Origin: Desulfobacterales bacterium | Lineage (GTDB): Bacteria > Desulfobacterota > Desulfobacteria > Desulfobacterales > JAOZSB01 | Length of the DNA: 36,409 nucleotides | Assembly: GCA_029939895.1 (NCBI GenBank) | Contig: JAOZSB010000007.1 | Span: 1 to 36,409 of the forward strand | Direction of reading: 5' to 3' | Notes under the pieces: generated by a model | Database searches by the model: none | Told to the model about the DNA's origin: nothing | The model's input: the letters and a program-made list of their open reading frames with translations, nothing else | Made by a program: the position numbers and the translations under genes | Shown here: piece after piece, positions 7,673 through 15,962 of the stretch | Layout: every line of letters begins with the position of its first letter | Position numbering within the stretch: position 1 is the first letter of the stretch

Positions 7673-10212
7673 GATTGCCTGAGCTTTGCCTCTAACTCAA
7701 TGCCGCGAACTTTTTCTTCCGCAAGCTTTTTCCAGAAAGGATCATCCGAGTCAATAATCTTTTTGTACACCCGGAGGGCCATATCCATTTTATTACCTTT
7801 CTGGTAAGATTCGCCTAAACTGAAGCGTACGTCAACAGGATTTACATCATTACTTGCAATTTCTAATGCACTTGAGAATGCTTCGGCTGCTTTTATGTAG
7901 GAATTCAACTGTATATAGGTACCGCCAAGTTCCCGATAAGCTAAATAAATATCTTCATTATATCGGGTTTTGTCCAAATTTACAATTTCAAGGTGCTTTA
8001 TCAAGCTTTCTGCCACCATAGAGTACTCTTTCCGACCCTTATATGCTTTGGACATGCTCAAATATATTTCTGCCCGTGAATTATTTTTTTTCGTCCGCTT
8101 TAAAGCTGATTCAAAATCCTTGTTGGCCCTCTTGTATTGCTTGGCTGCCAAATAAATTATACCCCTGCTGAAATATGCTTCACTGGCTTTACTTTTATTC
8201 CGGTTCTTTCTCAGATAGGCGGTCAGGTGTTTTTCTGCCAGCTCATTTTTACCGGCTTTCTGTGAAGCAAGCCCAAGGTAGTATGTCAGCTCGGCTGGTT
8301 TGTCTCTCCTGCCGTACAAAAGGTCGGTTCGGGCCAGAAGTTCCGATGCCTTGTCGTAAAGATGCCCGTGGAGAAAAGCTTTGCTGACTGTAAAAAAGAT
8401 TGCCGGGTCCTTGAATTCTTCAAAAATTTCCTTTTCCCGTTCATAGCGTGTCATTATCCGGGTGTATTCTTTTTTCTTGAGGTATAATTCATACAACGCC
8501 CGGTATGCACTCTGCTTGATAACTGCTGCTTCATTTGCCAGGGCCTTTGGAAATCTTATTTTGAACTCTGCAATGGTGGCTATGCTTTTTTCATGCTGGG
8601 TTATCTTGTTTTGCAGGTCTGCAAGCTTGAGCATGGCAAACTTCGCCATTGTATGATCGCCATAATCGCTTATGACCATATCAAAAAGATCGTTCTTTTG
8701 CTTCATTTCGCTCTTGCCCTTTAATGCGGCAAGGCGCATGGTACTGATTACAAAGCCATCTGTGCTTGGATATTTTCCAGTGACAAGATAATACATCATG
8801 GCAGCTTTTTCACTATTATCCTGATCCTTGTAGGTGTCTGCAATTCTGGTCAATATCAAGTCACCATTGGTTTTTTCAGGAAAAAAGTTGTAGGACTTGA
8901 TAAGAGCCTTTCTGGCATCGGTATACTCCTCCTGCTGGTAGTGGCTGTTGCCGATGAATTCGAGAATATCCTGATGCTCAAACACTGCATGGGGATTTAA
9001 ACGGACAACCTCGGAGAAAAACCTTTGTGACTCATCCCAGTTCTTGGCAGCGTAAGCTGTTTTGCCCAGGTCTATCCGTGCATCCATTGCATATGCAGTC
9101 TTTGGACGCACCTTGATGACCTCCAGGAAACTGGCCCTTGCCTTATCAAGTTTATTCTTATTTTTGTACACCCGGCCAAGATCAAGAAGAAGCTCTGGCT
9201 TGCCGGAATAATTCTTATGATTCTGTAATATAAGGTCAGTATAAGCAATTGCACCGCCAGTACTGCCCATATCAGCATAAATTTTTGCGATTGCTGCAAG
9301 GCCGTAAGCCCGCAAAGGCGACTTTAGATCATTGATTAACGCATCGTTAAAAAGCTCTGTCAGGGTTACATGCTTTGTTTTGTCTATCTTAAAATATGTC
9401 TGGAATTCACAGAATGCCTTTAAATATAAAGCAGAGTCCCTGCATTCCATATCAGGGTTCGATTCAAGATCGCTGCTCAGGATATAGGCAGCATCCTGCC
9501 ACATCTCTTTTTCGCAATAAGAAAGTGCCGACTCAATAGTATTTGAATCCTTGGCGCACTGCATCCCTGCCACCGCACCAAGAAGATCATCAAGACCACC
9601 GTCCAGCTCCAGTTCGACGGGCTTGGCACCCTTTACGCTTTTGTACCTGATGGATTCTGCGTTGCCTTTTCGTGCAGTTTTAGTAAATCTGCTGCTTTTT
9701 ATATCCCCTGGTGCGATGTCGGTTTTCTTTGCCATACTTCGGGGACCGATACCTGGTTTACCAGAGGCACCTTTTTTAGTCAGATATTTCATGCTTTTCT
9801 TACTTTTTTTAGCATAAACCACCGCTGGTTGCAGCACTATCTCCAGAGTGTTCCTTGCTGACATCCACTGGGTTCTTACATTCTTTACATCCATTGTCGT
9901 TGTCACATAAATAATGATCGTGCCGTCTGGTCTCATTTTCGCGCTTATCTTTCTTATCAGGGGCGCGCCTGAGCCTATCTTCCTGATTCTTGAAGGAAGC
10001 GTAATGTCCCTGAAGGCTATCATTATTTCACGTTTTCCGGTCTGGTGTATTCTATAGGGTGGTTTTCCGTTCAGGGTAAAGCTGAGTCCATAAGGCCCAT
10101 TAAAAAGTCGTATCGATTCGAGCTGTACAGCAGCCTGTGCCGCAGACACGAAAAGCCCCCCAGAGAGAAGCATTAGAACCGATATGAAGATGACTTTACT
10201 TTTTTTAAACAT
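7669..10212 (-). CDS. Exported TPR protein with AMIN-like N-terminal domain
   Basis: The 847-residue protein starts with a signal peptide (about 1-27, cut near AQAA|VQ). An AMIN-like beta domain follows (about 29-135; such domains bind cell-wall or envelope structures), then a basic linker (about 135-190) and a long series of tetratricopeptide-like helical repeats (about 215-840). It should sit in the periplasm or on the envelope as a scaffold. It is the first gene after the sigma-54 promoter at 10365-10379 and overlaps the flrC-like gene by 4 bases. In gammaproteobacterial flagellar clusters the sensor kinase FlrB/FleS takes this place. No kinase motif is present here. A role in flagellar assembly, motor anchoring or checkpoint signalling is inference from context. 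Confidence 0.85.
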   Translation of the reverse strand: MFKKSKVIFISVLMLLSGGLFVSAAQAAVQLESIRLFNGPYGLSFTLNGKPPYRIHQTGKREIMIAFRDITLPSRIRKIGSGAPLIRKISAKMRPDGTIIIYVTTTMDVKNVRTQWMSARNTLEIVLQPAVVYAKKSKKSMKYLTKKGASGKPGIGPRSMAKKTDIAPGDIKSSRFTKTARKGNAESIRYKSVKGAKPVELELDGGLDDLLGAVAGMQCAKDSNTIESALSYCEKEMWQDAAYILSSDLESNPDMECRDSALYLKAFCEFQTYFKIDKTKHVTLTELFNDALINDLKSPLRAYGLAAIAKIYADMGSTGGAIAYTDLILQNHKNYSGKPELLLDLGRVYKNKNKLDKARASFLEVIKVRPKTAYAMDARIDLGKTAYAAKNWDESQRFFSEVVRLNPHAVFEHQDILEFIGNSHYQQEEYTDARKALIKSYNFFPEKTNGDLILTRIADTYKDQDNSEKAAMMYYLVTGKYPSTDGFVISTMRLAALKGKSEMKQKNDLFDMVISDYGDHTMAKFAMLKLADLQNKITQHEKSIATIAEFKIRFPKALANEAAVIKQSAYRALYELYLKKKEYTRIMTRYEREKEIFEEFKDPAIFFTVSKAFLHGHLYDKASELLARTDLLYGRRDKPAELTYYLGLASQKAGKNELAEKHLTAYLRKNRNKSKASEAYFSRGIIYLAAKQYKRANKDFESALKRTKKNNSRAEIYLSMSKAYKGRKEYSMVAESLIKHLEIVNLDKTRYNEDIYLAYRELGGTYIQLNSYIKAAEAFSSALEIASNDVNPVDVRFSLGESYQKGNKMDMALRVYKKIIDSDDPFWKKLAEEKVRGIELEAKLRQS

Positions 10213-10364
10213 AATAGCCTGTTTGCATTAACTTTGTATGAAAGAAACCTTAAACATTTACAACTCTTTCAATTTTGTTGTGGGCAAAAAATAAACACAT
10301 AAATAGTCTGCCCGTGTCAGTTGATGTTCAAAAAATCAATAATAAATATCTCAACTTCATTAAA

Positions 10365-10379
10365 GCAATCGCTGTGCCA
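10365..10379 (-). promoter_or_regulatory. Sigma-54 promoter of the TPR-flrC-flg/fli operon
   Basis: The minus strand reads TGGCAC-AGCGA-TTGC (10379-10365), a near-perfect -24/-12 element with GG at 10378-10377 and GC at 10366-10365. RNA would start near 10353, leaving a leader of about 140 bases before the TPR gene ATG at 10212. It should need a sigma-54 activator, most simply the FlrA/FleQ homologue encoded just upstream. Confidence 0.85.
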
Positions 10380-10488
10380 AAGTTGGCTCTCCCTATAATA
10401 ATTCACAGAATCAAACGTAAACTCTCAAGGAAAAACTTCACTTCAATACCCCATTTATAAAGACTCTATCGAAAAATAAAATAACCCC

Positions 10489-10509
10489 GGCCCTGTATTT
10501 GCAGTGGCC
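10489..10509 (-). terminator. Candidate terminator upstream of the sigma-54 promoter
   Basis: GGCC-CTG (10489-10495) pairs with CAG-T-GGCC (10502-10509) with one bulged base and a 6-base loop. The minus-strand RNA then continues through a GGGG run into a U-rich stretch (complement of about 10471-10484). It would end leftward transcripts from the cheX-cheY-flrA operon. It is far (about 450 bases) from the flrA stop, so another site may come first. Confidence 0.45.
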
Positions 10510-10567
10510 TTGCTAAAGAATATATTCTCAGCATATATATAATCGGCTCCAACAGCTTAAAAATAAA

Positions 10568-10586
10568 GGTTTTTAATCACAAAACC
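10568..10586. terminator. Weak bidirectional terminator-like hairpin
   Basis: GGTTTT (10568-10573) and AAAACC (10581-10586) form a 6-bp stem with a 7-base loop. T-rich tracts follow on both strands (plus: 10588-10602; minus: complement of 10561-10567 and beyond). The stem is weak. Confidence 0.3.
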
Positions 10587-10965
10587 GCTTTTTAGTTTTT
10601 TTTAAACTGCCAACAGGCACACATCCAGCTCTTGAATCACAAACATTTTTGCCTGCAAAGGGCCGAAAAATAAAGGCTCACATAAAAATTGGGGCTGCAT
10701 GTAAAAACAGGCCGGCACTTAAAATAATAACTTATCTTTTTTTTAAAGAAGGTCTCAAAAACAATAAAAAAAAACATGCTGTCATAACCAGTATTATAAC
10801 AAATCCTTTTCTTTTATTCAACTTCGCCCAGGATCCACCCATTCAAATATGCGTGCAAATTCCCAGTGTTCCAGGATTTGCATCCATACATACAAAACAG
10901 TTTTTAATATTTATTGATGAAAATTATGATAGTATGATTATGACGGTGTTGTCAAGATTTTGACC

Positions 10966-12414
10966 TTAATGCTGAGGATTGGGCCCGGGGTCTTCTTCGT
11001 CCAGCTTCATTTTTTTGATCTTTTCAACCAGGGTGGTTCTCTTGATTTTCAAAAGCTCCGCTGCCTTGGCCTTAACCCAGTCGGTTTTGTTCAGGGCCTG
11101 GAGGATGAGTTCTTTCTGATACTGTTCCACGGATGTATTAAAATCTATGCCGTCCTCTAATGAAAAAGGTGCCATTATGCCTGGGGTACTTTCCTTTCCC
11201 TTTATTTTGTCAGGGAGATCATCATATTCAATTACTTCCTCATCAACAAGCACGGACAAACGCTCCATGAGGTTTTCCAACTCCCTGATGTTGCCATTCC
11301 AGTCGTAGGTAAGCAGAGTTTTTTCTGCTTCAACGGAAAAACTTTTTTTAGGCTCCATAGTCCGCTCGCTGAAACGGGTGAGGAAGTGGTCAATTAAAAG
11401 CGGGATGTCCAGAAATCTGTCCCTGAGCGGGGGTACATGAACAGGAATCACGTTCAGGCGGTAATATAGGTCTTCTCTAAATTCGTTTTTATCAATTGAT
11501 TTGGGAAGATCTTTATTTGTTGCAGCCAGGATTCTTATGTCCACTGTAATGGTTTTCGCACTTCCGACACGCTCGAAGGTTCTTTCCTGAAGCACCCTCA
11601 ACAGCTTTACCTGCAAGCTCGGACTCATGTCGCCGATTTCATCGAGGAACATTGTCCCGCCTTCAGCCAGTTCAAAACGGCCAACCCTGGTTTTATGCGC
11701 TCCGGTAAAGGCTCCCTTTTCATGGCCAAAAAGCTCGCTTTCCAGAAGTTCGCCAGGAATTGCACCGCAGTTTATTATAACCAGCGGAAAATTCGCCCTG
11801 CTGCTGTTATTGTGTACGGCCCTTGCGACAAGCTCCTTACCAGTACCACTTTCCCCGGTTATAAGAACTGTGCTGTCGGTTGCTGAAACTTTTTTTATGG
11901 TTTTGAAAATCTTCTGCATCTGGGGACTGTTACCGACAAGACCGCTAAACCCGTTTACAGCCTTATCTGCCGATTCAGTTTTAGTTGAATTACTGCCCTG
12001 CTGGACTGCGCCCTGATCATTATCATCTGCTTCAAGGCTTTCAACACCTTCCTGGGAAGTGTTGCCTGCCTTTTTTATGGCACCTGAAATATCTTTTTTT
12101 TCAACAGGAAGATTTAGGTAGTCAAAGGCTCCGCGTTTGACTGCTTCCACGGATTCATGGATGGTTGCATTTTTTGCTAAGATTATACATTTTATTTGTG
12201 TGAGGTTGTCTACTATATGGTCAAAAGTCTCCTGATCGTCATTACTTTGAGTTTCTTTTTCTAAAAAAACAAGCCCATATTCTCCGGAATCGAGCTTATC
12301 TCTGGCATCCTGGGAATTCTCAGACAGCTCAATCATGAAACCATCCATGCTTTTAAGGATAGCCTTTGCTTCACTGTCTTCTACTATGGCAAGGATTTTC
12401 AAGGCACCTGCCAT
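10966..12414 (-). CDS. FlrA/FleQ-like sigma-54 master flagellar activator
   Basis: This enhancer-binding protein (482 residues) most resembles FleQ/FlrA. The AAA+ domain (about 155-395) has Walker A GESGTGKE (187-194), GAFTGA (234-239), and an LQERTFERVG segment as in FleQ. The C-terminal Fis-type helix-turn-helix includes the FleQ-like KRTTLVEKIKK motif. The receiver domain (1-115) is degenerate: Glu52 at the phospho-Asp position, no MPxxDG loop, and Leu102 where the conserved Lys should be. The FleQ c-di-GMP motif LFRS appears here as GFSG (155-158), so that contact Arg is missing. I chose the ATG at 12414, which shares one base with the cheY stop (TGATG), over an adjoining TTG at 12417. 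It lies in a cheX-cheY-flrA operon. Confidence 0.88.
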   Translation of the reverse strand: MAGALKILAIVEDSEAKAILKSMDGFMIELSENSQDARDKLDSGEYGLVFLEKETQSNDDQETFDHIVDNLTQIKCIILAKNATIHESVEAVKRGAFDYLNLPVEKKDISGAIKKAGNTSQEGVESLEADDNDQGAVQQGSNSTKTESADKAVNGFSGLVGNSPQMQKIFKTIKKVSATDSTVLITGESGTGKELVARAVHNNSSRANFPLVIINCGAIPGELLESELFGHEKGAFTGAHKTRVGRFELAEGGTMFLDEIGDMSPSLQVKLLRVLQERTFERVGSAKTITVDIRILAATNKDLPKSIDKNEFREDLYYRLNVIPVHVPPLRDRFLDIPLLIDHFLTRFSERTMEPKKSFSVEAEKTLLTYDWNGNIRELENLMERLSVLVDEEVIEYDDLPDKIKGKESTPGIMAPFSLEDGIDFNTSVEQYQKELILQALNKTDWVKAKAAELLKIKRTTLVEKIKKMKLDEEDPGPNPQH

Positions 12415-12788
12415 CAACCAAACACCCTCTTAAGCTTATCGCCAATCACTTCTGCGGTGAAGGGCTTTACTACATAGTTGGATACCCCTGCCTGAACTGC
12501 TTCAATAACATTTTGCTTCTGAGCCTCGGCAGTAACCATTAAAAAAGGAATGTTTTTGAGGTCATCATCGGCTTTCATCGTCTTCAACAGCTCAATCCCC
12601 GTCATCTTCGGCATGTTCCAATCACATATGATCATGTCGAATTTGGACGACTTCAGCTGCTCAAGGGCAGTACTCCCATCGTCAGCCTCGGATATGTTCG
12701 TAAATCCAAGCTGCTTGAGAATGTTTTTCATAATCCTGCGCATGGTTGCAAAATCGTCCACAACTAAGATTCTCATGGACATGTCCAT
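12414..12788 (-). CDS. cheY: Chemotaxis response regulator CheY
   Basis: This is a single-domain receiver of 124 residues that should bind the flagellar switch when phosphorylated. All key residues are present: acidic pair D11-D12, phospho-Asp D56 (IICDWNMPKMTG), T86 and K108 (VVKPF). The ATG at 12788 is preceded by AGGAGG with 6-base spacing. A small hairpin (AACCC/GGGTT, 12803-12819) spans the cheX stop just upstream of this ribosome site and could influence coupling. It overlaps flrA by one base and follows cheX by 30 bases. No CheA, CheW or receptor is encoded in the window, so it depends on kinases elsewhere. Confidence 0.93.
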   Translation of the reverse strand: MDMSMRILVVDDFATMRRIMKNILKQLGFTNISEADDGSTALEQLKSSKFDMIICDWNMPKMTGIELLKTMKADDDLKNIPFLMVTAEAQKQNVIEAVQAGVSNYVVKPFTAEVIGDKLKRVFG

Positions 12789-12818
12789 ATAGTCCCTCCT
12801 TTAACCCCGATCTTGGGT

Positions 12819-13280
12819 TTATCTGTCAAAGCACACCTCAATGGTGAAATTTCCAGCTTCCGTACCAAATGGAATTGCTACTTTTGGGCCATTTGTTATA
12901 TGTATTATGCTGTGATCTTTTCCCATAACTACCGATGGAATCGCTCCTTCAAATACTTTTCCGACTTCTGCCAATTCTTTTCTTGCCTGCCCGGAAATCA
13001 TATTTGTCAGTTCACCAACAGCATCTGCTATTTCATTGTTGAGTTCGGTCATTTCCTCACCAAACATATTTGAAACAATTTTTAAAATACTCAGCTCTTC
13101 AAAAGTTACTGCTATGGTCCCGTTTGCATCCCCTGTTATACCTATAATGCCAGTCACATCACCCCTGGCAGCATTGTCTTTTTTTAAAAACGGCTTACCA
13201 GGTTTTGAATCTATAAAAGCCATAGTACTTAATACATTTTTAGTGGCCACAATAAAAGGATTAATAATTAATGCGTCCAT
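12819..13280 (-). CDS. cheX: CheX-type CheY-phosphate phosphatase
   Basis: CheX dephosphorylates CheY-P and ends the chemotactic signal. The 153-residue protein fits the CheX/CheC/FliY fold. The catalytic ExxN motif is E90-L-T-N93, within the helix DAVGELTNMISGQARKEL. The preceding GxxGITGDANG segment and the C-terminal beta strand (ending NFTIEVCFDR) match the family. The ATG at 13280 has AGGAGA upstream at about 6-8 bases. It is followed by cheY, which supports the phosphatase-substrate assignment. It is the first gene of the cheX-cheY-flrA operon; I see no clear promoter in the 127 bases upstream. Confidence 0.88.
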   Translation of the reverse strand: MDALIINPFIVATKNVLSTMAFIDSKPGKPFLKKDNAARGDVTGIIGITGDANGTIAVTFEELSILKIVSNMFGEEMTELNNEIADAVGELTNMISGQARKELAEVGKVFEGAIPSVVMGKDHSIIHITNGPKVAIPFGTEAGNFTIEVCFDR

Positions 13281-13352
13281 TGAAAATTCTCCTAAAGGCG
13301 TTTGACTGCCTTATATTTCAACAATTGCTAAAACATCACAACTGTTTACTCT

Positions 13353-13383
13353 AAGATGTTATCGACCATAATCGTCACATCTT
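13353..13383. other. Hairpin between pilZ gene and cheX
   Basis: AAGATGT (13353-13359) pairs with ACATCTT (13377-13383), with a short inner CGA/TCG pairing in the loop. The T-tract lies on the plus-strand side (13384-13393), where no gene needs it; the minus-strand side has none. It may be a weak 3'-end structure for the PilZ message. Confidence 0.25.
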
Positions 13384-13407
13384 TATTTTTTTTGTACTTA
13401 TTTAGCT

Positions 13408-13899
13408 CTAATCCTTCAAATTTCTTATGGCTTTCCTCTGTTCCGCAAAAGAATATTTGATCAATTTCTCCTGATCAGCATCCATTATATCTAAAAAATT
13501 CATGGCAACGCAGAACTCATCCTCTGCATTTCCAGGCTCCGCCCTAACAACAACAGCCTTTGTTTCCAGGACACCAGAGGGCAGTTCCGGGGAGGTGATC
13601 GACAGGACAAACTCATCGCCTGCCTCAACTTTTCCCCTGACATGCAGCTTGACACCGCCACCGCTCAAATTTATGGCATCAAGAATTTCAACCTTGTTTT
13701 CTTTGTTCCCTGGCTCTAAAATTTCAAGAATTTTGTCGAGCTTCTCTTCTATTCTGACAAGATGCGACGCTACAACATCTTCATCATCAAGTCCGCCATG
13801 CATAGAACCGTGCGAGTCTGCGAGTCGCTTTAAGCGCAACGTCGCAGCAATTCTGCTTCTAACGAACTCTCTTTTCTCATTACTGTTCGATTCCGGCAT
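13408..13899 (-). CDS. PilZ-domain c-di-GMP-binding protein
   Basis: The 163-residue protein carries both c-di-GMP contact motifs of PilZ domains: RxxxR (R10-E-F-V-R14) and [D/N]xSxxG (N77-L-S79-G-G-G82). Between them is an unusually long stretch (about 25-65) with a predicted helix rich in Leu, Ile, Glu and Lys, possibly a dimerising coiled coil. No membrane segment is seen. It is encoded between an HD-GYP regulator and the cheX-cheY-flrA operon, which suggests it links c-di-GMP to motility in the manner of YcgR-type proteins; that role is inference. The ATG at 13899 has only a weak ribosome site, so the start is less sure. Confidence 0.85.
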   Translation of the reverse strand: MPESNSNEKREFVRSRIAATLRLKRLADSHGSMHGGLDDEDVVASHLVRIEEKLDKILEILEPGNKENKVEILDAINLSGGGVKLHVRGKVEAGDEFVLSITSPELPSGVLETKAVVVRAEPGNAEDEFCVAMNFLDIMDADQEKLIKYSFAEQRKAIRNLKD

Positions 13900-14142
13900 T
13901 GACAGGCCCGATACATCAAAAATTAATATTAAAGTTTATAGACTCAGGACTATAACACCTTTAAACAAAAGAGTAAACAGTTTAATGAAATTATTGGGGT
14001 AATATCATTTTTTTTATCTTTTGCACATCTTTTTGAATATACTATTATATCTTTGACCGACAAAAATAACAAACTATTTATCATAAATCGTTAAAAAAAA
14101 TACAAATTTTTCATCCAGCGACAAAATAATATTCAAATGCTC

Positions 14143-15684
14143 CTACTCAGCCTGAAATTTTGCGAATTCACCCTCATGATACAACATCATAAAAATATCA
14201 ACCACAGCAGGATCAAACTGGGCCTCCCTGCCGCTTTCGATTATCTCAAGGATCGCGCCTTCTTCCATTCTTTTTCTGTATGCCCTGTCAGATGCAACTG
14301 CATCATAAACATCGGCTACTGAAAGTATTCTGGCAAGAAAAGGCACTTCTTCTTTTGCAAGGCCGCTTGGGTAACCCTTTCCATCGTAACGCTCATGGTG
14401 ACTGCGGACAATATTTTTTTCCCTGTCCCACAGCCCCAGCCGCCCCATTATCTCAGAGCCGATTACAGGGTGTTCCTTTATTTTCATAAACTCATCATTG
14501 GTGAGCCTGCCGGGTTTTAAAAGTATGGAGTCCCGAATACCAATCTTGCCAATATCGTGGAGCCTTCCTGCCACATTCAGAACCTCGATTTCCTCTGCCG
14601 TGCATCCCATTGCCCGGCCCATGGTCATGGCCAGCCCCGTAACCCGGTTAGAGTGCTGCTGCGTATACGGGTCCCTGGCTTCCAGCGCCTTGACAAAGCC
14701 GTAAAGGGTAGCAAAAAGGTTCTCATATATATTTTCGTACAAAGCGTGATTCTCAATTGAGCTGGCAGCACTGCTGGTCATAAACGACAGGTAGTAAAGA
14801 TCCCGGTCATTAAAGCTTATACTGCTATCCTTTGTAATAACTGTAAGAACCCCGAATATCTTGCTTCGAATCTCAATGGGAACAACCATGAGGGAGCAAA
14901 TCTCCCTGGAAACGCCCCGCACACCCTTGTTATTTTCAACAACCAGGGGGCGGCCATCACTGGCAACCTCTTTTATCAGGGCCTCAAGGCTTTCCCTGCA
15001 TTCATCCTCACAGTTTGGCTCCCGATCCGGCGCAGTGTCGCTGCCGGCAATGGCTACCTCAAAGGGCTTTGGTACAGATTCATTAACTATATAAAAAGAT
15101 GCCTCAAACCCGGAGGATATTTCCATTGCACTTCCCACAATTTTTCTGAAAACATCAGAGGTGGTGCCGATCTGGGCTGAGAAGTCCTTCATAATATTGT
15201 TAAGGAGGTGGAGTTCATCGAGCTTGTATTTCAGTTCAAAATTGAGTTTTTCCAGCTCTTTTTTGCCTTCTATTTCTTTTTTTAATAACACATTATCAAC
15301 AAAAAGCTGCCGCTCCCGCAGAACTCTTTTCAGACATATCTCCATCTGGTTAAGGTTCACCGGCTTTATCAGAAAATCAACCACTCCGTTTTTAAGGGTC
15401 TGTATGGTGTTATCCAGGGACGGATAACCAGTCATTATTATAACGGGGATGGTGTTATCGATTTTTCGTATTTCTTCGGCAAGTTCCAGACCATCCATCT
15501 CCGGCATATTGATGTCGGAAAAACAGCAGTCAATTTTTACTGCGGCAAGCACATTAAGTGCTTCTTTTCCATTTTCCGCAGTAAATGCGGTGTAGCCCCT
15601 GAGCTTAAAAAATTCACTGGTGATCTCAAGGATGCTTGCCTCATCATCAACAATAAGTATATTTTCACTGCCGCTGTTATCCAT
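14143..15684 (-). CDS. Response regulator: REC-GAF-HD-GYP c-di-GMP phosphodiesterase
   Basis: The 513-residue protein has three parts. The receiver (1-120) is intact, with D13-D14, phospho-Asp D57, T85 and K107. A linker helix (about 122-165) leads to a GAF-like domain (about 165-315). The C-terminal HD-GYP domain (about 323-500) should hydrolyse c-di-GMP. Catalytic residues are visible: H376-D377 in GRLHDIGKIG, H405, H429-H430, D434 followed by GKGYP, and D458. The GAF domain suggests a second, small-molecule or redox input. The ATG at 15684 follows AGGGA at suitable spacing. It is apparently monocistronic (243 bases to the PilZ gene). The kinase that feeds it is not identified. Confidence 0.92.
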   Translation of the reverse strand: MDNSGSENILIVDDEASILEITSEFFKLRGYTAFTAENGKEALNVLAAVKIDCCFSDINMPEMDGLELAEEIRKIDNTIPVIIMTGYPSLDNTIQTLKNGVVDFLIKPVNLNQMEICLKRVLRERQLFVDNVLLKKEIEGKKELEKLNFELKYKLDELHLLNNIMKDFSAQIGTTSDVFRKIVGSAMEISSGFEASFYIVNESVPKPFEVAIAGSDTAPDREPNCEDECRESLEALIKEVASDGRPLVVENNKGVRGVSREICSLMVVPIEIRSKIFGVLTVITKDSSISFNDRDLYYLSFMTSSAASSIENHALYENIYENLFATLYGFVKALEARDPYTQQHSNRVTGLAMTMGRAMGCTAEEIEVLNVAGRLHDIGKIGIRDSILLKPGRLTNDEFMKIKEHPVIGSEIMGRLGLWDREKNIVRSHHERYDGKGYPSGLAKEEVPFLARILSVADVYDAVASDRAYRKRMEEGAILEIIESGREAQFDPAVVDIFMMLYHEGEFAKFQAE

Positions 15685-15962
15685 ATGTGCTTCCCTGCCA
15701 GGCGTTGTCTATTAAGGCTAAACAAGTTAAAAATACATAACACAAGGTCACAAGCAATATTATATATTTAAAATTGTCTAATAAAATACCCGATTTGTCA
15801 AGAAGGGCTTTGCTGTTTCCCAGGAAATTTGATATAAGCGCAACAGTTTCTTTAATAAAAGGGCGGTATCGATACAGCGCATCTAAATTTTTGACACCCC
15901 CTGAATTATTGTGGTTTTTTTATACCACCTCTTTTATAACAGCCTCGACCACGGAGAGTAAT

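Larger units (their letters stand above)
10213..10965. other. Long intergenic region with regulatory signals
   Basis: About 750 bases separate the TPR gene start from the flrA/fleQ stop. No convincing gene is seen; the short plus-strand frames lack ribosome sites and recognisable protein features. The region holds a sigma-54 promoter (10365-10379) and two minus-strand terminator candidates (10489-10509, 10568-10586), which together would insulate the two operons. The rest (about 10590-10960) is AT-rich and could hold upstream enhancer sites for FlrA/FleQ; I cannot identify them by eye. Confidence 0.6.

Noticed and set aside
10649-10963. Plus-strand 104-residue open frame in the long intergenic region
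   Set aside because: No ribosome site, no recognisable protein features and low-complexity codon use; it overlaps only the space between two minus-strand operons.
13353-13383. Hairpin as terminator of the PilZ gene
   Set aside because: The T-tract lies on the wrong side for leftward transcription; kept only as a low-confidence structure.
15774-15962. 63-residue N-terminal extension of the metallo-hydrolase from a TTG
   Set aside because: The ATG at 15963 has a well-spaced GGAG and begins at the conserved fold; the extension shows no family similarity.
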